The position numbers were made by a program, and so were the translations under genes. The notes below the pieces were generated by a model that did not search any database, was not told the DNA's origin, and saw only the letters and a list, made by a program, of their open reading frames with translations. Positions 15,914 to 24,454 of a stretch of DNA of 64,000 nucleotides are shown here, in pieces. The DNA is from UBA3871 sp041797745. GTDB taxonomy: Bacteria; Bacillota; Clostridia; Peptostreptococcales; Anaerovoracaceae. Numbering within the stretch: position 1 is the stretch's first letter; each line of letters starts with the position of its first letter. Where the stretch lies: positions 60,966-124,965 of the forward strand of contig JBHBZU010000008.1 in the NCBI GenBank assembly GCA_041797745.1, in the 5' to 3' direction.

Positions 15914-16588
15914 ATGGAAGAAATTAACAAGGGAACTTTGGAAACTCGCATGCCTATGATAGGTGATGAAGCTCCGGCGTTCAAAGCTATGACTACAAAC
16001 GGAAAAATTAAATTCCCTGAAGACTATAGAGGAAGCTGGGTTATTCTTTTCTCACATCCGGCAGATTTTACACCTGTTTGTACAACGGAATTTATTGCTT
16101 TTTCCAAGATGGAAGAAGAGTTTGCAGCTATGAATACAAAACTTCTAGGGCTGTCCATTGACTCTTTACATTCTCATCTTGCATGGCTTAAGAGTATTGA
16201 AAATATTGAAATTGATGGGGTTAAGACACAGGTGAAATTCCCTGTTATTGCAGATATCAGTATGAATGTGGCAAAGCTTTATGGTATGTTACAGACTGTT
16301 GCCAGCACTCAAACAGTGCGTGCGGTATTTGTAATTGACCCTGAGGGTATCGTTCGTACCATTTTATACTATCCGATGTCAACAGGTCGCAACATGGCGG
16401 AAATCAAGAGAATTGTTGAATCTTTACAGCTTCATGACGCGGAAAATGTCAGCACCCCTGCTAACTGGACTAAGGGTGGAAAGGTGCTTATGGGTTCACC
16501 TTTGACTCAGGAAGAAATCAATGCTCGTGTAAACTGCAAAGATGAGGGCGTGGAGGTTTTGGACTGGTACTTAACCTTTAAGAAATAA
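15914..16588 (+). CDS. Peroxiredoxin (AhpC/TSA, Prx6-like)
   Basis: A 224-residue thiol peroxidase that reduces peroxides in the cytoplasm. The peroxidatic Cys56 lies in the conserved SHPADFTPVCTTEF, followed by FSKMEEEF, SIDSLHSHLAW and the FVIDPEG(I)VR segment. The long C-terminal arm (GSPLTQEEINARVNCKDEG) holds another Cys that could act in resolution, as in Prx6-type archaeal enzymes. The start at 15914 has AGGAGG 9 nt upstream; the upstream in-frame ATG at 15890 lies within the ribosome-site region. It stands between a lipoprotein and a reductase gene with no close coupling. Confidence 0.94.
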   Translation: MEEINKGTLETRMPMIGDEAPAFKAMTTNGKIKFPEDYRGSWVILFSHPADFTPVCTTEFIAFSKMEEEFAAMNTKLLGLSIDSLHSHLAWLKSIENIEIDGVKTQVKFPVIADISMNVAKLYGMLQTVASTQTVRAVFVIDPEGIVRTILYYPMSTGRNMAEIKRIVESLQLHDAENVSTPANWTKGGKVLMGSPLTQEEINARVNCKDEGVEVLDWYLTFKK

Positions 16589-16690
16589 GCACAAATGCTT
16601 GTACTGTAGAATACATAAATACAAGTATGCAAGAAAACTGTGAATCATAAAAAACGAAAATACATAAGACACATTAATCGGGAGAAAAAC

Positions 16691-17428
16691 ATGAGCGTAG
16701 GAAAAACCGCACTGGTAACCGGTGCATCCAGAGGTATAGGAGCAGCCATAGCGGAAGCGTTGGCAAGGAAAGGTTATGATTTGATTCTCACTTGTTCAAA
16801 AACAATAGAGGATTTGTCAAAACTGGCTGCAAACTTGGAAAAAAATTACTCTGTGGAGGTGATTCCTACAGTTTGTGATGTATCCGATCCCCAGCAGGTG
16901 CGTAACCTGTTTAAGCAGATTAAAGATTTAAATCTTTTAGTGAACAATGCAGGTATTTCCTATGTGGGTCTTTTTCAGGATATGACCGATGATGATTGGA
17001 GAAGCAACATTGATACCAATCTTTCCGGTTGTTTCTACACCTGCCGACAAGCAATTCCCATTTTTTTAAATCATCAAGATGAGCTTGTGGCGGGACGCAT
17101 TGTAAATATTTCGTCAGTTTGGGGCAATGTGGGCGCTGCTTGTGAAGTCGCTTATTCCGCTGCAAAGGGAGGGGTTAACTCTCTGACAATGGCACTTGCC
17201 AAGGAGCTTGCTCCCTCGCGTATTTCGGTCAATGCGATTGCCTGCGGTTGCGTAGATACCTCCATGAACGGACATCTGTCCCCACGGGAAAAGGCGAAGT
17301 TGTCGGAAGAAATTCCGGCAGGTCGCTTCGCAACACCTGAAGAAATTGCACAAACGCTAATAACGCTTTTAGACTCTCCGACCTACTTGACGGGGCAGAT
17401 TATAACTGTTGACGGCGGATGGATTTAA
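16691..17428 (+). CDS. SDR-family 3-oxoacyl-ACP reductase-like protein
   Basis: A 245-residue classical short-chain dehydrogenase. It has the NAD(P)-binding TGASRGIG near the N-terminus, NNAG, a catalytic Ser in IVNISSVWG, the YxxxK pair in YSAAKGGVNS, and ends in LTGQIITVDGGWI as FabG-like proteins do. It could reduce 3-oxoacyl-ACP or another carbonyl; there is no fatty-acid cluster here to decide. GGGAG lies 6 nt before the ATG at 16691; the reading from 16640 lacks a ribosome site. It is followed by a terminator in a convergent region. Confidence 0.9.
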   Translation: MSVGKTALVTGASRGIGAAIAEALARKGYDLILTCSKTIEDLSKLAANLEKNYSVEVIPTVCDVSDPQQVRNLFKQIKDLNLLVNNAGISYVGLFQDMTDDDWRSNIDTNLSGCFYTCRQAIPIFLNHQDELVAGRIVNISSVWGNVGAACEVAYSAAKGGVNSLTMALAKELAPSRISVNAIACGCVDTSMNGHLSPREKAKLSEEIPAGRFATPEEIAQTLITLLDSPTYLTGQIITVDGGWI

Positions 17429-17563
17429 TGTGGAAGATAATGCGGCGAAGCTGAAAGAATGGGATAATCAAGCCTGACTAATATACATAACTTATGTAAA
17501 TCATGTATAATAGATTGCAGTAGCAGGAGCGATGGAGGTTTACTTTAATCAGAAAAAATAAAT

Positions 17564-17602
17564 AAAAAGAGCGGCAATTATTGATTAATTGTCGCTCTTT
17601 TT
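17564..17602. terminator. Bidirectional terminator after the SDR gene
   Basis: AAAAAGAGCGGCAATTA (17564-17580) and TAATTGTCGCTCTTTTT (17586-17602), 17-bp stem with one G-U, T-tract on both strands. Confidence 0.85.
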
Positions 17603-17617
17603 TATTTGAAACGTTAA

Positions 17618-17633
17618 TTTTGTCCTATAAGCC
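17618..17633 (+). repeat. 16-bp convergent-region motif, copy C
   Basis: TTTTGTCCTATAAGCC on the plus strand, 16 bp past the terminator, between the converging SDR and lipoprotein genes. Confidence 0.65.
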
Positions 17634-17687
17634 TTAATTTTAGTACTGAGCTATTCATATGAACAGCTTCTTCTAAAATGCTAAATC

Positions 17688-18611
17688 CTATTCTAAAATT
17701 ACCCACTTGGGTTCTCCGCCGTTTTCAACTTTTTTGGTGAGACCCAAGTCTTTTTTATGGTTTTTAATTTCTTTTTCCAAAGTCTTGCCGTTCACGTAAA
17801 TTATGCCGAGTTCATCGTAAAGCTCTTTGTTTTCTTCACTAAATTCTACACCCTTGCCACTGTTATCCTCGGCATAGAAGATATATTCTTTTTTTAGCTC
17901 ATCCTCTGTCAATCCGGGAGTTTTCGGGTCGGTTAACCAGCAAGCTGTAATCTGATAACTGATATCGGAGGAAGAAAGCTCGTAATTGGGCAATCTGCCG
18001 CTGATACTTTCAGGAACCATATTGCTTGGAATTACAGGCTCTGAAAAGCCACCGATATTTTCAATACCAAGGACATACTGCTTTTGTCCCTCTGAATCAA
18101 TAAAATAGGTTTCGCTGATATAGGAAGCGGCATTTGCATAGCCCCCTTTTTCTATGTAACCGAATTTATTTATATCGGTTTCAAATCTGTAGTATGTATA
18201 TTCTGAATCAATTACAGCTAAATCTCCTGCAATGTTTTTCAAAATCACATAAGTAATATAAGAGGGTGTATCTTTTTCAGCGAAAGTAAACTGAAGCAAG
18301 AGTTCTTTTTTCCCATCTTTACCGCAGTCAATATAAGCATATTTCTTTTCGGTTAATTCGGAGGGGAGTGAATCACCTTTTAGACCGGAAGAATAGGCTT
18401 CAACCAAATCGTTAAGAGAGTAACTCTTGCCCATCTCCAAATAGTCCAAAGAAATATTGACATTTGCATTCATAACTCCGCTGATAAAAGCTTCATAAAC
18501 CTCTGTGGCTGTTCCAATTTCGCTTTCGTTGGTTTCTTCCGGTGCACCGCACCCTGTAAATATAGTTGTCAGCGATAAAATAACAAGTAAAATTGCAAGA
18601 TTTTTTTTCAT
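17688..18611 (-). CDS. Lipoprotein, unknown function
   Basis: A 307-residue exported lipoprotein: signal peptide MKKNLAILLVILSLTTIFTG then Cys21 in the lipobox. The mature part is acidic, with a region of short beta-rich stretches (AYIDCGKDGKKELLLQF, a pattern seen in clostridial lipoproteins that handle an environmental signal or repeat FG-GAP-like motif). I do not recognise a family. It has a promoter at 18688-18660 and an AGGTG ribosome site. The neighbours (fabG-like gene on one side, mraZ on the other) give no hint of function. Confidence 0.8.
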   Translation of the reverse strand: MKKNLAILLVILSLTTIFTGCGAPEETNESEIGTATEVYEAFISGVMNANVNISLDYLEMGKSYSLNDLVEAYSSGLKGDSLPSELTEKKYAYIDCGKDGKKELLLQFTFAEKDTPSYITYVILKNIAGDLAVIDSEYTYYRFETDINKFGYIEKGGYANAASYISETYFIDSEGQKQYVLGIENIGGFSEPVIPSNMVPESISGRLPNYELSSSDISYQITACWLTDPKTPGLTEDELKKEYIFYAEDNSGKGVEFSEENKELYDELGIIYVNGKTLEKEIKNHKKDLGLTKKVENGGEPKWVILE

Positions 18612-18659
18612 ACGCTACACCTCATGCTACACCTGATAATATATAGTTCCTTGATTAAC

Positions 18660-18688
18660 AGTATAACATTTGTAATAGCGTCAAGCAA
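18660..18688 (-). promoter_or_regulatory. Promoter of the lipoprotein gene
   Basis: Minus strand TTGCTT (18688-18683), 17-bp spacer, TATACT (18665-18660). Between here and the MraZ repeats at 18907 the sequence is AT-rich and nothing else stands out. Confidence 0.5.
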
Positions 18689-18906
18689 TAATACTGTAAG
18701 CAATAAACTGATGAATCCATACTGTTCAATTTAAACTTATCTCTAAATTGTACCTTTTGAGGAACAGATATGAAATAAAAGGGGAAATTAGAGGAAATAT
18801 GTCCATTTAGTTTTAATTTAACATGAAAAAAACGACCACGAAATATGGACAGCGACCATATGTTCGCTACTATATGTTGTGCTATGCCCCAAAACCTCAC
18901 AAAAAG

Positions 18907-18983
18907 GTGGAAAAAAAATAGAGAAATGTGGTATAAAATGGCTTAAAAGTGGAGTGATGTGGTTGAAAAGTGGAGCGATGTGG
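18907..18983 (+). promoter_or_regulatory. Phased GTGG repeats, MraZ operator
   Basis: GTGG occurs at 18907, 18928, 18949, 18959, 18970 and 18980, with a degenerate ATGG at 18938. Spacings are 21, 21, 10, 11 and 10, so all are on one DNA face. MraZ, a ring-shaped autorepressor, binds direct repeats of this kind in other bacteria, and the mraZ gene follows. The last repeats overlap the promoter. Confidence 0.8.
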
Positions 18984-18991
18984 AGTATATT
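18963..18991 (+). promoter_or_regulatory. Promoter of the division and cell-wall cluster
   Basis: TTGAAA (18963-18968), 17-bp spacer, TATATT (18986-18991). Two GTGG repeats lie in the spacer, which fits repression by MraZ. A GATACTATAG direct repeat follows at 19000 and 19019. Confidence 0.7.
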
Positions 18992-19043
18992 TTAGGTACG
19001 ATACTATAGACAATATAGATACTATAGCACTGGAGGGCTATCT

Positions 19044-19481
19044 ATGCTGATGGGCAAAACTAAAAACTCAATAGACGCCAAGAACCGCATGATAGTGCCA
19101 TCTAAGTATAGAGACGAACTGGGCTTCAGGTGTGTGCTTACCAGAGGCGATGACAGATGTCTCTACATTTATCCGGTAATGGAGTGGGAAAAGGTGAGAG
19201 AAAAGCTTTCTTCATTGCCCACTTCGGACAAGGCCATTCGTGCTTATGTAAGAAAGGTTTACTCAAATGCTGTCGAGTGCGAAATAGATAAGCAGGGCAG
19301 ACTGACACTTCCTACTGAACATAGGGAGTTTGCCGGAATTGAAAAGGACATTGTAACAGTCGGAATGATAGATAAGATTGAAGTTTGGAGCCTGACTGAA
19401 TGGGATATTCAGGAGAACAGTCCGGAAGCGGCAGCGGATGGCGAAAGCTTGGCTGAAAAACTGGCGGCTCTGGGAATCTAA
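19044..19481 (+). CDS. mraZ: Transcriptional regulator MraZ
   Basis: A 145-residue DNA-binding protein made of two AbrB/SpoVT-like swapped-hairpin units: MGKTKNSIDAKNRMIVPSKY in the first and VECEIDKQGRLTLPTEHREF in the second. It forms a ring and represses its own operon. GGAGG lies 7 nt before the ATG. It is the first gene of the division and wall cluster, 21 bp before rsmH, and the phased GTGG repeats upstream are its expected targets. Confidence 0.97.
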   Translation: MLMGKTKNSIDAKNRMIVPSKYRDELGFRCVLTRGDDRCLYIYPVMEWEKVREKLSSLPTSDKAIRAYVRKVYSNAVECEIDKQGRLTLPTEHREFAGIEKDIVTVGMIDKIEVWSLTEWDIQENSPEAAADGESLAEKLAALGI

Positions 19482-19502
19482 TTCAAGACTGGAGTTTTAA
19501 TA

Positions 19503-20438
19503 ATGGAATTTAAGCATACGTCGGTGTTATTCACTGAAACGATAGATAGCCTGAATATACGTCCTGACGGGGTATATGTGGACGGAACCATAGGCGGCGG
19601 AGGTCACTCCGCAGGGATATGTGAAAAGCTCGGTTCAGAGGGTCTGCTTATAGGAATAGACAGAGACCGAGACGCGCTTGCCGCAGCAAGCAAGAGATTA
19701 GAGCCATATAAATGCAAAAAATTATTTGTCCAAAGCAATTATTCGCAGGTCAAGAGCGTACTTAAGGATAATTGCATTGAACACATCCACGGAGCTGTGC
19801 TGGATTTAGGAGTATCCTCTTTCCAACTGGACAACGGCGAGAGAGGCTTTTCCTATATGCAGGAGGCACCTTTGGACATGAGGATGAATGCAGAGGACGC
19901 GTTCACTGCCTATGATGTTGTCAACAACTATGGCGAAAGAGAATTGGCGCAGCTTATTAAGGCATACGGAGAAGAGAGATGGGCAACGAGAATTGCCGCT
20001 TTCGTAGCCAAAGCTCGAAAAGAGCACCCTATTGAGACAACCACCGAATTGGTGGACATCATTAAGGCGGCGATTCCTGCAAAAGCAAGACGTGAGGGGC
20101 CACATCCCGCTAAACGTACTTTCCAAGCAATCAGAATCGAAGTCAACGATGAATTGGGTCAACTTGAGCTTGCTGTTGACGAATTTTGCGACGTACTTGC
20201 AAAAGGAGGCAGGCTTGGCATTATTACATTCCATTCTTTAGAGGACAGAATAGTGAAAGAAACTTTTGCAAGGAGAGCAAACCCCTGCACCTGTCCACCG
20301 GAATTTCCGATTTGTGTTTGCGGCAAAGTCGCAGATATAAAAAAAGTTACAGGAAAGCCAATCACGGCTTCCGAGGAAGAGTTGGAGAATAACCCACGCG
20401 CCAGAAGTGCAAAGCTGAGAGTAGCCGAGAAAATCTAG
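19503..20438 (+). CDS. rsmH: 16S rRNA (cytosine-1402-N4) methyltransferase
   Basis: A 311-residue SAM-dependent enzyme that methylates C1402 in the decoding site of 16S rRNA. Motifs are the N-terminal FKHTSVLF, VYVDGTIGGGGHS (SAM loop), VLDLGVSSFQLD, FSYMQEAPLDMRM, HPAKRTFQAIRIEVNDEL and TFHSLEDR. Length is normal. It is the second gene of the cluster, as in most Firmicutes, and the ftsL gene follows after about 100 bp. Confidence 0.97.
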   Translation: MEFKHTSVLFTETIDSLNIRPDGVYVDGTIGGGGHSAGICEKLGSEGLLIGIDRDRDALAAASKRLEPYKCKKLFVQSNYSQVKSVLKDNCIEHIHGAVLDLGVSSFQLDNGERGFSYMQEAPLDMRMNAEDAFTAYDVVNNYGERELAQLIKAYGEERWATRIAAFVAKARKEHPIETTTELVDIIKAAIPAKARREGPHPAKRTFQAIRIEVNDELGQLELAVDEFCDVLAKGGRLGIITFHSLEDRIVKETFARRANPCTCPPEFPICVCGKVADIKKVTGKPITASEEELENNPRARSAKLRVAEKI

Positions 20439-20539
20439 TATGCAACCTAAATTGCTTAGACAGGCTACTGCGTTTTGGGGAAATTATTGGAAGAATCGCA
20501 TTGAAAAGAGTGCATTGAAACAGGAAATGAGGCTTTAAT

Positions 20540-21013
20540 ATGGTTGCTGCAGAGAAGTGGTACGAGTATGAAGACAATTACAGAAAGTATGGCATTGATA
20601 TGCGCCCGGCCAATGAAGACTTTGTAAAGCGAAGCAGAAAATCCAAGACTAAGGTGAGAGCAAATGTTTGCACCAAGTCGGGACAACTGGTTGCTAAAGA
20701 CAGAGGGAGGCTGCTGGTGTATATGGTAGTCCTTGCCGCAGTATGCATTGGAGTAGTTATCTCCGGAGCTTATGCTGCAACTTTAAAGTATAATATTAAC
20801 TCCATCATTGCCGAAAATGAAGAGATGACCAAAGATATAGAAACCCTTGATGTTCAAATCAAGATTGCAAACGGCATATCCACCATAGAAAACAGGGCTT
20901 TGGGGGAATTACAAATGATTTACCCTGATACCACACAGATTGTCTATGTTGAAGAGCAGTTTGCGGAAGCAAATATAAATTTAGGCGTGCTTTTGAAAGA
21001 TCAAGCTTATTAA
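20540..21013 (+). CDS. ftsL: FtsL-like cell division protein
   Basis: A 157-residue bitopic membrane protein: a basic N-terminal cytoplasmic part, one membrane helix (LLVYMVVLAAVCIGVVISGAY, roughly residues 57-77) and an extracellular coiled-coil stretch. Sequence similarity to FtsL is weak, as usual; the call rests on size, topology and position between rsmH and the penicillin-binding protein gene. FtsL works with DivIB and DivIC at the septum. An AGG site lies 9 nt before the ATG. A terminator-like hairpin follows the gene. Confidence 0.75.
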   Translation: MVAAEKWYEYEDNYRKYGIDMRPANEDFVKRSRKSKTKVRANVCTKSGQLVAKDRGRLLVYMVVLAAVCIGVVISGAYAATLKYNINSIIAENEEMTKDIETLDVQIKIANGISTIENRALGELQMIYPDTTQIVYVEEQFAEANINLGVLLKDQAY

Positions 21014-21043
21014 AAGGTAATTTACTTACAACGATCACATATG

Positions 21044-21078
21044 AAAAAACCGGTGAAGACTTTCCTCACTGGTTTTTT
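21044..21078 (+). terminator. Terminator-like hairpin inside the division cluster
   Basis: AAAAAACCGGTGA (21044-21056) and TCACTGGTTTTTT (21066-21078), 13 bp with one G-U and a T-tract. It lies between ftsL and pbp, so it may cut or attenuate transcription within the cluster. Confidence 0.75.
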
Positions 21079-21120
21079 CAGTTTAGCGGTAAAATACATA
21101 AACTAACTTAAAAAACATGT

Positions 21121-21149
21121 TTTATATTTTAAGTAAAATCTTATATAAT
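21121..21149 (+). promoter_or_regulatory. Possible internal promoter before pbp
   Basis: TTTATA (21121-21126), 17-bp spacer, TATAAT (21144-21149). The -35 is weak. It would restart transcription after the hairpin at 21044. Confidence 0.35.
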
Positions 21150-21220
21150 AAGCAATTAAAATACTTACAATATACTAATTTACATTTAATACATAAATTT
21201 ACAAATAAAACGGAGAAACA

Positions 21221-22999
21221 ATGAGACCATCACTTGTAAAAACAAGAAAAAGAATAATATTTGTATTTGCAGTACTGGCACTGATGATTCTGGCTTTATG
21301 TATAAGACTTGGGTATATCCAAATTATTAAGGCGGATGATTATTCCGCCTATGCAAAATCCCAACAGACCAGCGATGAAGTGATAGCTGCCAAGCGTGGT
21401 TCCATTTTGGATAGAAACGGCGAAGAACTTGCAATTTCTGCAACCTGCTATACCGTATGGGCACGTCCCGCAAAGCTCCATAGCGGAAAGACCGATGAGG
21501 ACAAGGAAGAAAATTACAGGAAAACCCTTTATTTCGTTTCGGATACTTTGGATATAGAAAAAGATGAATTGGAAAAGTTTTTTAAATCCGATAAAACTAT
21601 GGTTCGCATTGCAAAATATTTGGATAAGGAAACTGCCGATAAAATTAGGGAAGCAAAGCGTCCTGGTATAGAAATTTCCGAAGATATTAAACGTTATTAT
21701 CCAATGGGTGAATTTGCAGCGCACATTCTAGGCGGTGTTACAGACGACAATGTGGGCTTGGCAGGAATTGAGCTTAAGTACAACCAGTATCTTAGCGGTG
21801 TTTCAGGAAGATGGCGTAAAAATATCGACGTTAACGGTGAAGAGCTTTCCTTTGGTGTTAATAAATACTATGGGGCAGAGGACGGTCTTGATGTAGTTCT
21901 GACTTTGGATACGGTTATTCAGCACTATACGGAAAAGGCGATAAAAACTACCATGGAAAAAACAGGTTCTCAAAGAGCCATGTGCATAGTAATGGATCCA
22001 AAGACAGGTGACGTTTTGGCAATGGCGTCCTATCCCGATTTCGACCCGAACAACCCGAGACAGCCGGTCGGGGAAGAGGATTTGGAAGTTTTCAAGCAGT
22101 TAAGTGATAAGGAAAAGGTGGATTATTGGAACAAGATGTGGAGAAATCCTCTGATTTGTGATATCTACGAACCGGGTTCCACTTTTAAGCTAATCACCAC
22201 CTCTATTGCTTTAGAAGAAAAAATTACCAATCTTAATGAATATTTTGTGTGCAAGGGATATTATCAGGTGGCTGACGCTACACTGCATTGCTGGAGAAGC
22301 TATAATCCTCATGGAGCGGAAACTCTCACAGAGGCAGTGGGAAACTCCTGCAATCCTGTGATGATTCAGCTGGAGCAACGTATCGGGGCGGCGGCTTACT
22401 ACAAGTATCTTGAAAGGTTCGGACTTTATGAGAAGACGGGAATAGATTTTCCCGGTGAGAGCCTTGCAATACTTCAAAACAAGGCCACAGCAGGTCCTGT
22501 GGGTTTGGCAACCATGTCCTACGGACATGGTATTGCGGTAACTCCGATTCAGCTGATTACCGCAGTCAGCGCCATTGCAAATGGCGGGAAGCTGATGAAA
22601 CCGAGAATGGTAAAGGCTTTGATGGATGAAAACGGGAATGTTGTTAAAAATTTTGATACGACTGTTGTCAGACAGGTTATTTCCAAGCAGACTTCCGAGG
22701 AGATGTGCTTAATTATGGAACACGTAGTTTCTGAGGGCGGCGGAAAGAACGCAAAAATCGCGGGCTACCGTATCGGAGGAAAAACCGGTACTGCAAATAA
22801 GGCAGTGGCGGGAGGTTATAGTGAAGAAACCTTTTCATCCTTTGTAGGATTAGCACCGATGGATGATCCGCAGGTAGCGGTGCTGATGATTGTAGACGCC
22901 CCTAAGGGAGACGTCCACGGAAGCTCCACAGCTGCGCCGGGGGCAAAATTAGTATTGGAAGACGTTTTAAGGTATATGCAAATCGAACCGGAGAATTAA
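21221..22999 (+). CDS. Class B penicillin-binding protein (FtsI/SpoVD family transpeptidase)
   Basis: A 592-residue membrane-anchored enzyme that cross-links peptidoglycan at the septum. A single N-terminal helix (residues about 12-32) is followed by the class B dimerisation region (RGSILDRNGEELA) and the transpeptidase domain with the active-site Ser320 in GSTFK, the SCN motif at 376-378 and KTG at 521-523. There are no C-terminal PASTA domains, unlike many Gram-positive division PBPs. It has no murE after it, and murF follows directly. CGGAG precedes the ATG. Confidence 0.94.
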   Translation: MRPSLVKTRKRIIFVFAVLALMILALCIRLGYIQIIKADDYSAYAKSQQTSDEVIAAKRGSILDRNGEELAISATCYTVWARPAKLHSGKTDEDKEENYRKTLYFVSDTLDIEKDELEKFFKSDKTMVRIAKYLDKETADKIREAKRPGIEISEDIKRYYPMGEFAAHILGGVTDDNVGLAGIELKYNQYLSGVSGRWRKNIDVNGEELSFGVNKYYGAEDGLDVVLTLDTVIQHYTEKAIKTTMEKTGSQRAMCIVMDPKTGDVLAMASYPDFDPNNPRQPVGEEDLEVFKQLSDKEKVDYWNKMWRNPLICDIYEPGSTFKLITTSIALEEKITNLNEYFVCKGYYQVADATLHCWRSYNPHGAETLTEAVGNSCNPVMIQLEQRIGAAAYYKYLERFGLYEKTGIDFPGESLAILQNKATAGPVGLATMSYGHGIAVTPIQLITAVSAIANGGKLMKPRMVKALMDENGNVVKNFDTTVVRQVISKQTSEEMCLIMEHVVSEGGGKNAKIAGYRIGGKTGTANKAVAGGYSEETFSSFVGLAPMDDPQVAVLMIVDAPKGDVHGSSTAAPGAKLVLEDVLRYMQIEPEN

Positions 23000-23035
23000 A
23001 ACCGGTTGCAGTGATGAAAACATGGGGAAAGGCCA

Positions 23036-24439
23036 ATGAAAACATTAACATGTAAAGAGCTGGCAAGGTTAGCCGGCGGGAAAATAATTTCAGGAAACGA
23101 AAGTGTAGTTATTAATGAAGTAGTCATTGACTCAAGAAAGGCAAAAGCAGGCAGCATTTTTGTGGCGCTTAAAGGAGAAAATCATGATGCACATTCCTTT
23201 TTAGAGAGTGCATGTGAAGCCGGGGCTTGTGCCGTTATGATATCAAATGAAGAAAGTGCAAAGAACCTAATAGAAAAGCTGGAAAAGTCGGAGGGAGCAA
23301 AGAACGTCACCGTTATTAAGGTTGAGGACACCTTGGAGGGTCTTACGGAACTTTCGAGAAAATATTTGGAAACCTTTGATATTAAAAAAGTTGCAGTAAC
23401 GGGAAGTACGGGTAAAACCAGTACAAAGGATATGCTTCACTGCATATTAAGCGAAAAATATGTAACTGCCAAAACAAAAGGAAATTATAATAATGAAATA
23501 GGTATGCCCCTTACCATACTTGCGCTGGAGGAGGGGACGGAGGCTGTAGTGCTGGAAATGGGCATGAGTTCTTTTGGAGAAATTCATCATCTCGTTGACG
23601 TCGCTCGTCCTGACCTTGCAATTATTACCAATGTAGGCATTGCTCATATGGAAAACCTGGGTAGTCGTGAGGGAATTTTGAAAGCAAAGCTGGAGGTCAC
23701 CGATTTTTTTGATGAAAATAATCTTCTTATTATCTACGACGACGGGGATGTGCTTAGCCGCGAAAGTGCAGGTGGCAGATACCGTATTGAGACAATTGGG
23801 AAAGATGGAAATAGTGAGTTTATTATCTCAAGTGTTGACGATAGAGGAGCGGAGGGTGTATCCTACACGCTGGAGCATAATTGTAAGGCGTACAAAGTAA
23901 ATCTTTCCGTTGCGGGAGTGCACAACGCTATAAATGCTTCCCTTGCAATAGCGGCAGGCCTTGAACTTGGAGTTTCTATCGAAGAAGCTGTTGCAGGTCT
24001 TGGCAAACTTAAGCTGACAGACAAAAGGCTCAGCCTCAAGGGTAAAAACGGCATTAAGGTAATAGACGATACATACAATGCAAGTCCGGATTCCATGAAA
24101 GCGGGTATCAGCGTGCTTACGGCTACCAGCGGTATTCGTAAGGTGGCGGTTCTTGGAGATATGTATGAATTAGGGGAGAACAGCTTTGAATATCATAAGC
24201 AGGTGGGAAAATTTGCAGCCTTAAAGAAAGTGGATTTAGTAATTGCCATAGGAAAAGAGGCAAAGGGAATCTATGAGGGGGCAGCGGAGCTTCTTCCGCC
24301 TGAATGTGTAGCACATTTTGATACAAAGGAAGAATTTATTGAGAGAATTAATGAATATATTACCAAAGGTGATGTGGTAATAGTGAAAGGCTCAAGGGGT
24401 ATGTCTATGGAAAAAATTGTGGAAAAAATACTCGAATAG
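23036..24439 (+). CDS. murF: UDP-MurNAc-tripeptide--D-Ala-D-Ala ligase
   Basis: A 467-residue cytoplasmic ATP-dependent ligase that adds D-Ala-D-Ala to the peptidoglycan precursor. The ATP loop TGSTGKTSTKDM, NYNNEIGMP, VLEMGMSSFGEI and DDTYNASPDSMKAG are all MurF signatures. Length is normal. It follows pbp, with GGGGAAAGG before its ATG, and mraY starts 15 bp after its stop. Confidence 0.97.
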   Translation: MKTLTCKELARLAGGKIISGNESVVINEVVIDSRKAKAGSIFVALKGENHDAHSFLESACEAGACAVMISNEESAKNLIEKLEKSEGAKNVTVIKVEDTLEGLTELSRKYLETFDIKKVAVTGSTGKTSTKDMLHCILSEKYVTAKTKGNYNNEIGMPLTILALEEGTEAVVLEMGMSSFGEIHHLVDVARPDLAIITNVGIAHMENLGSREGILKAKLEVTDFFDENNLLIIYDDGDVLSRESAGGRYRIETIGKDGNSEFIISSVDDRGAEGVSYTLEHNCKAYKVNLSVAGVHNAINASLAIAAGLELGVSIEEAVAGLGKLKLTDKRLSLKGKNGIKVIDDTYNASPDSMKAGISVLTATSGIRKVAVLGDMYELGENSFEYHKQVGKFAALKKVDLVIAIGKEAKGIYEGAAELLPPECVAHFDTKEEFIERINEYITKGDVVIVKGSRGMSMEKIVEKILE

Positions 24440-24454
24440 GAGATATGTAAGATC

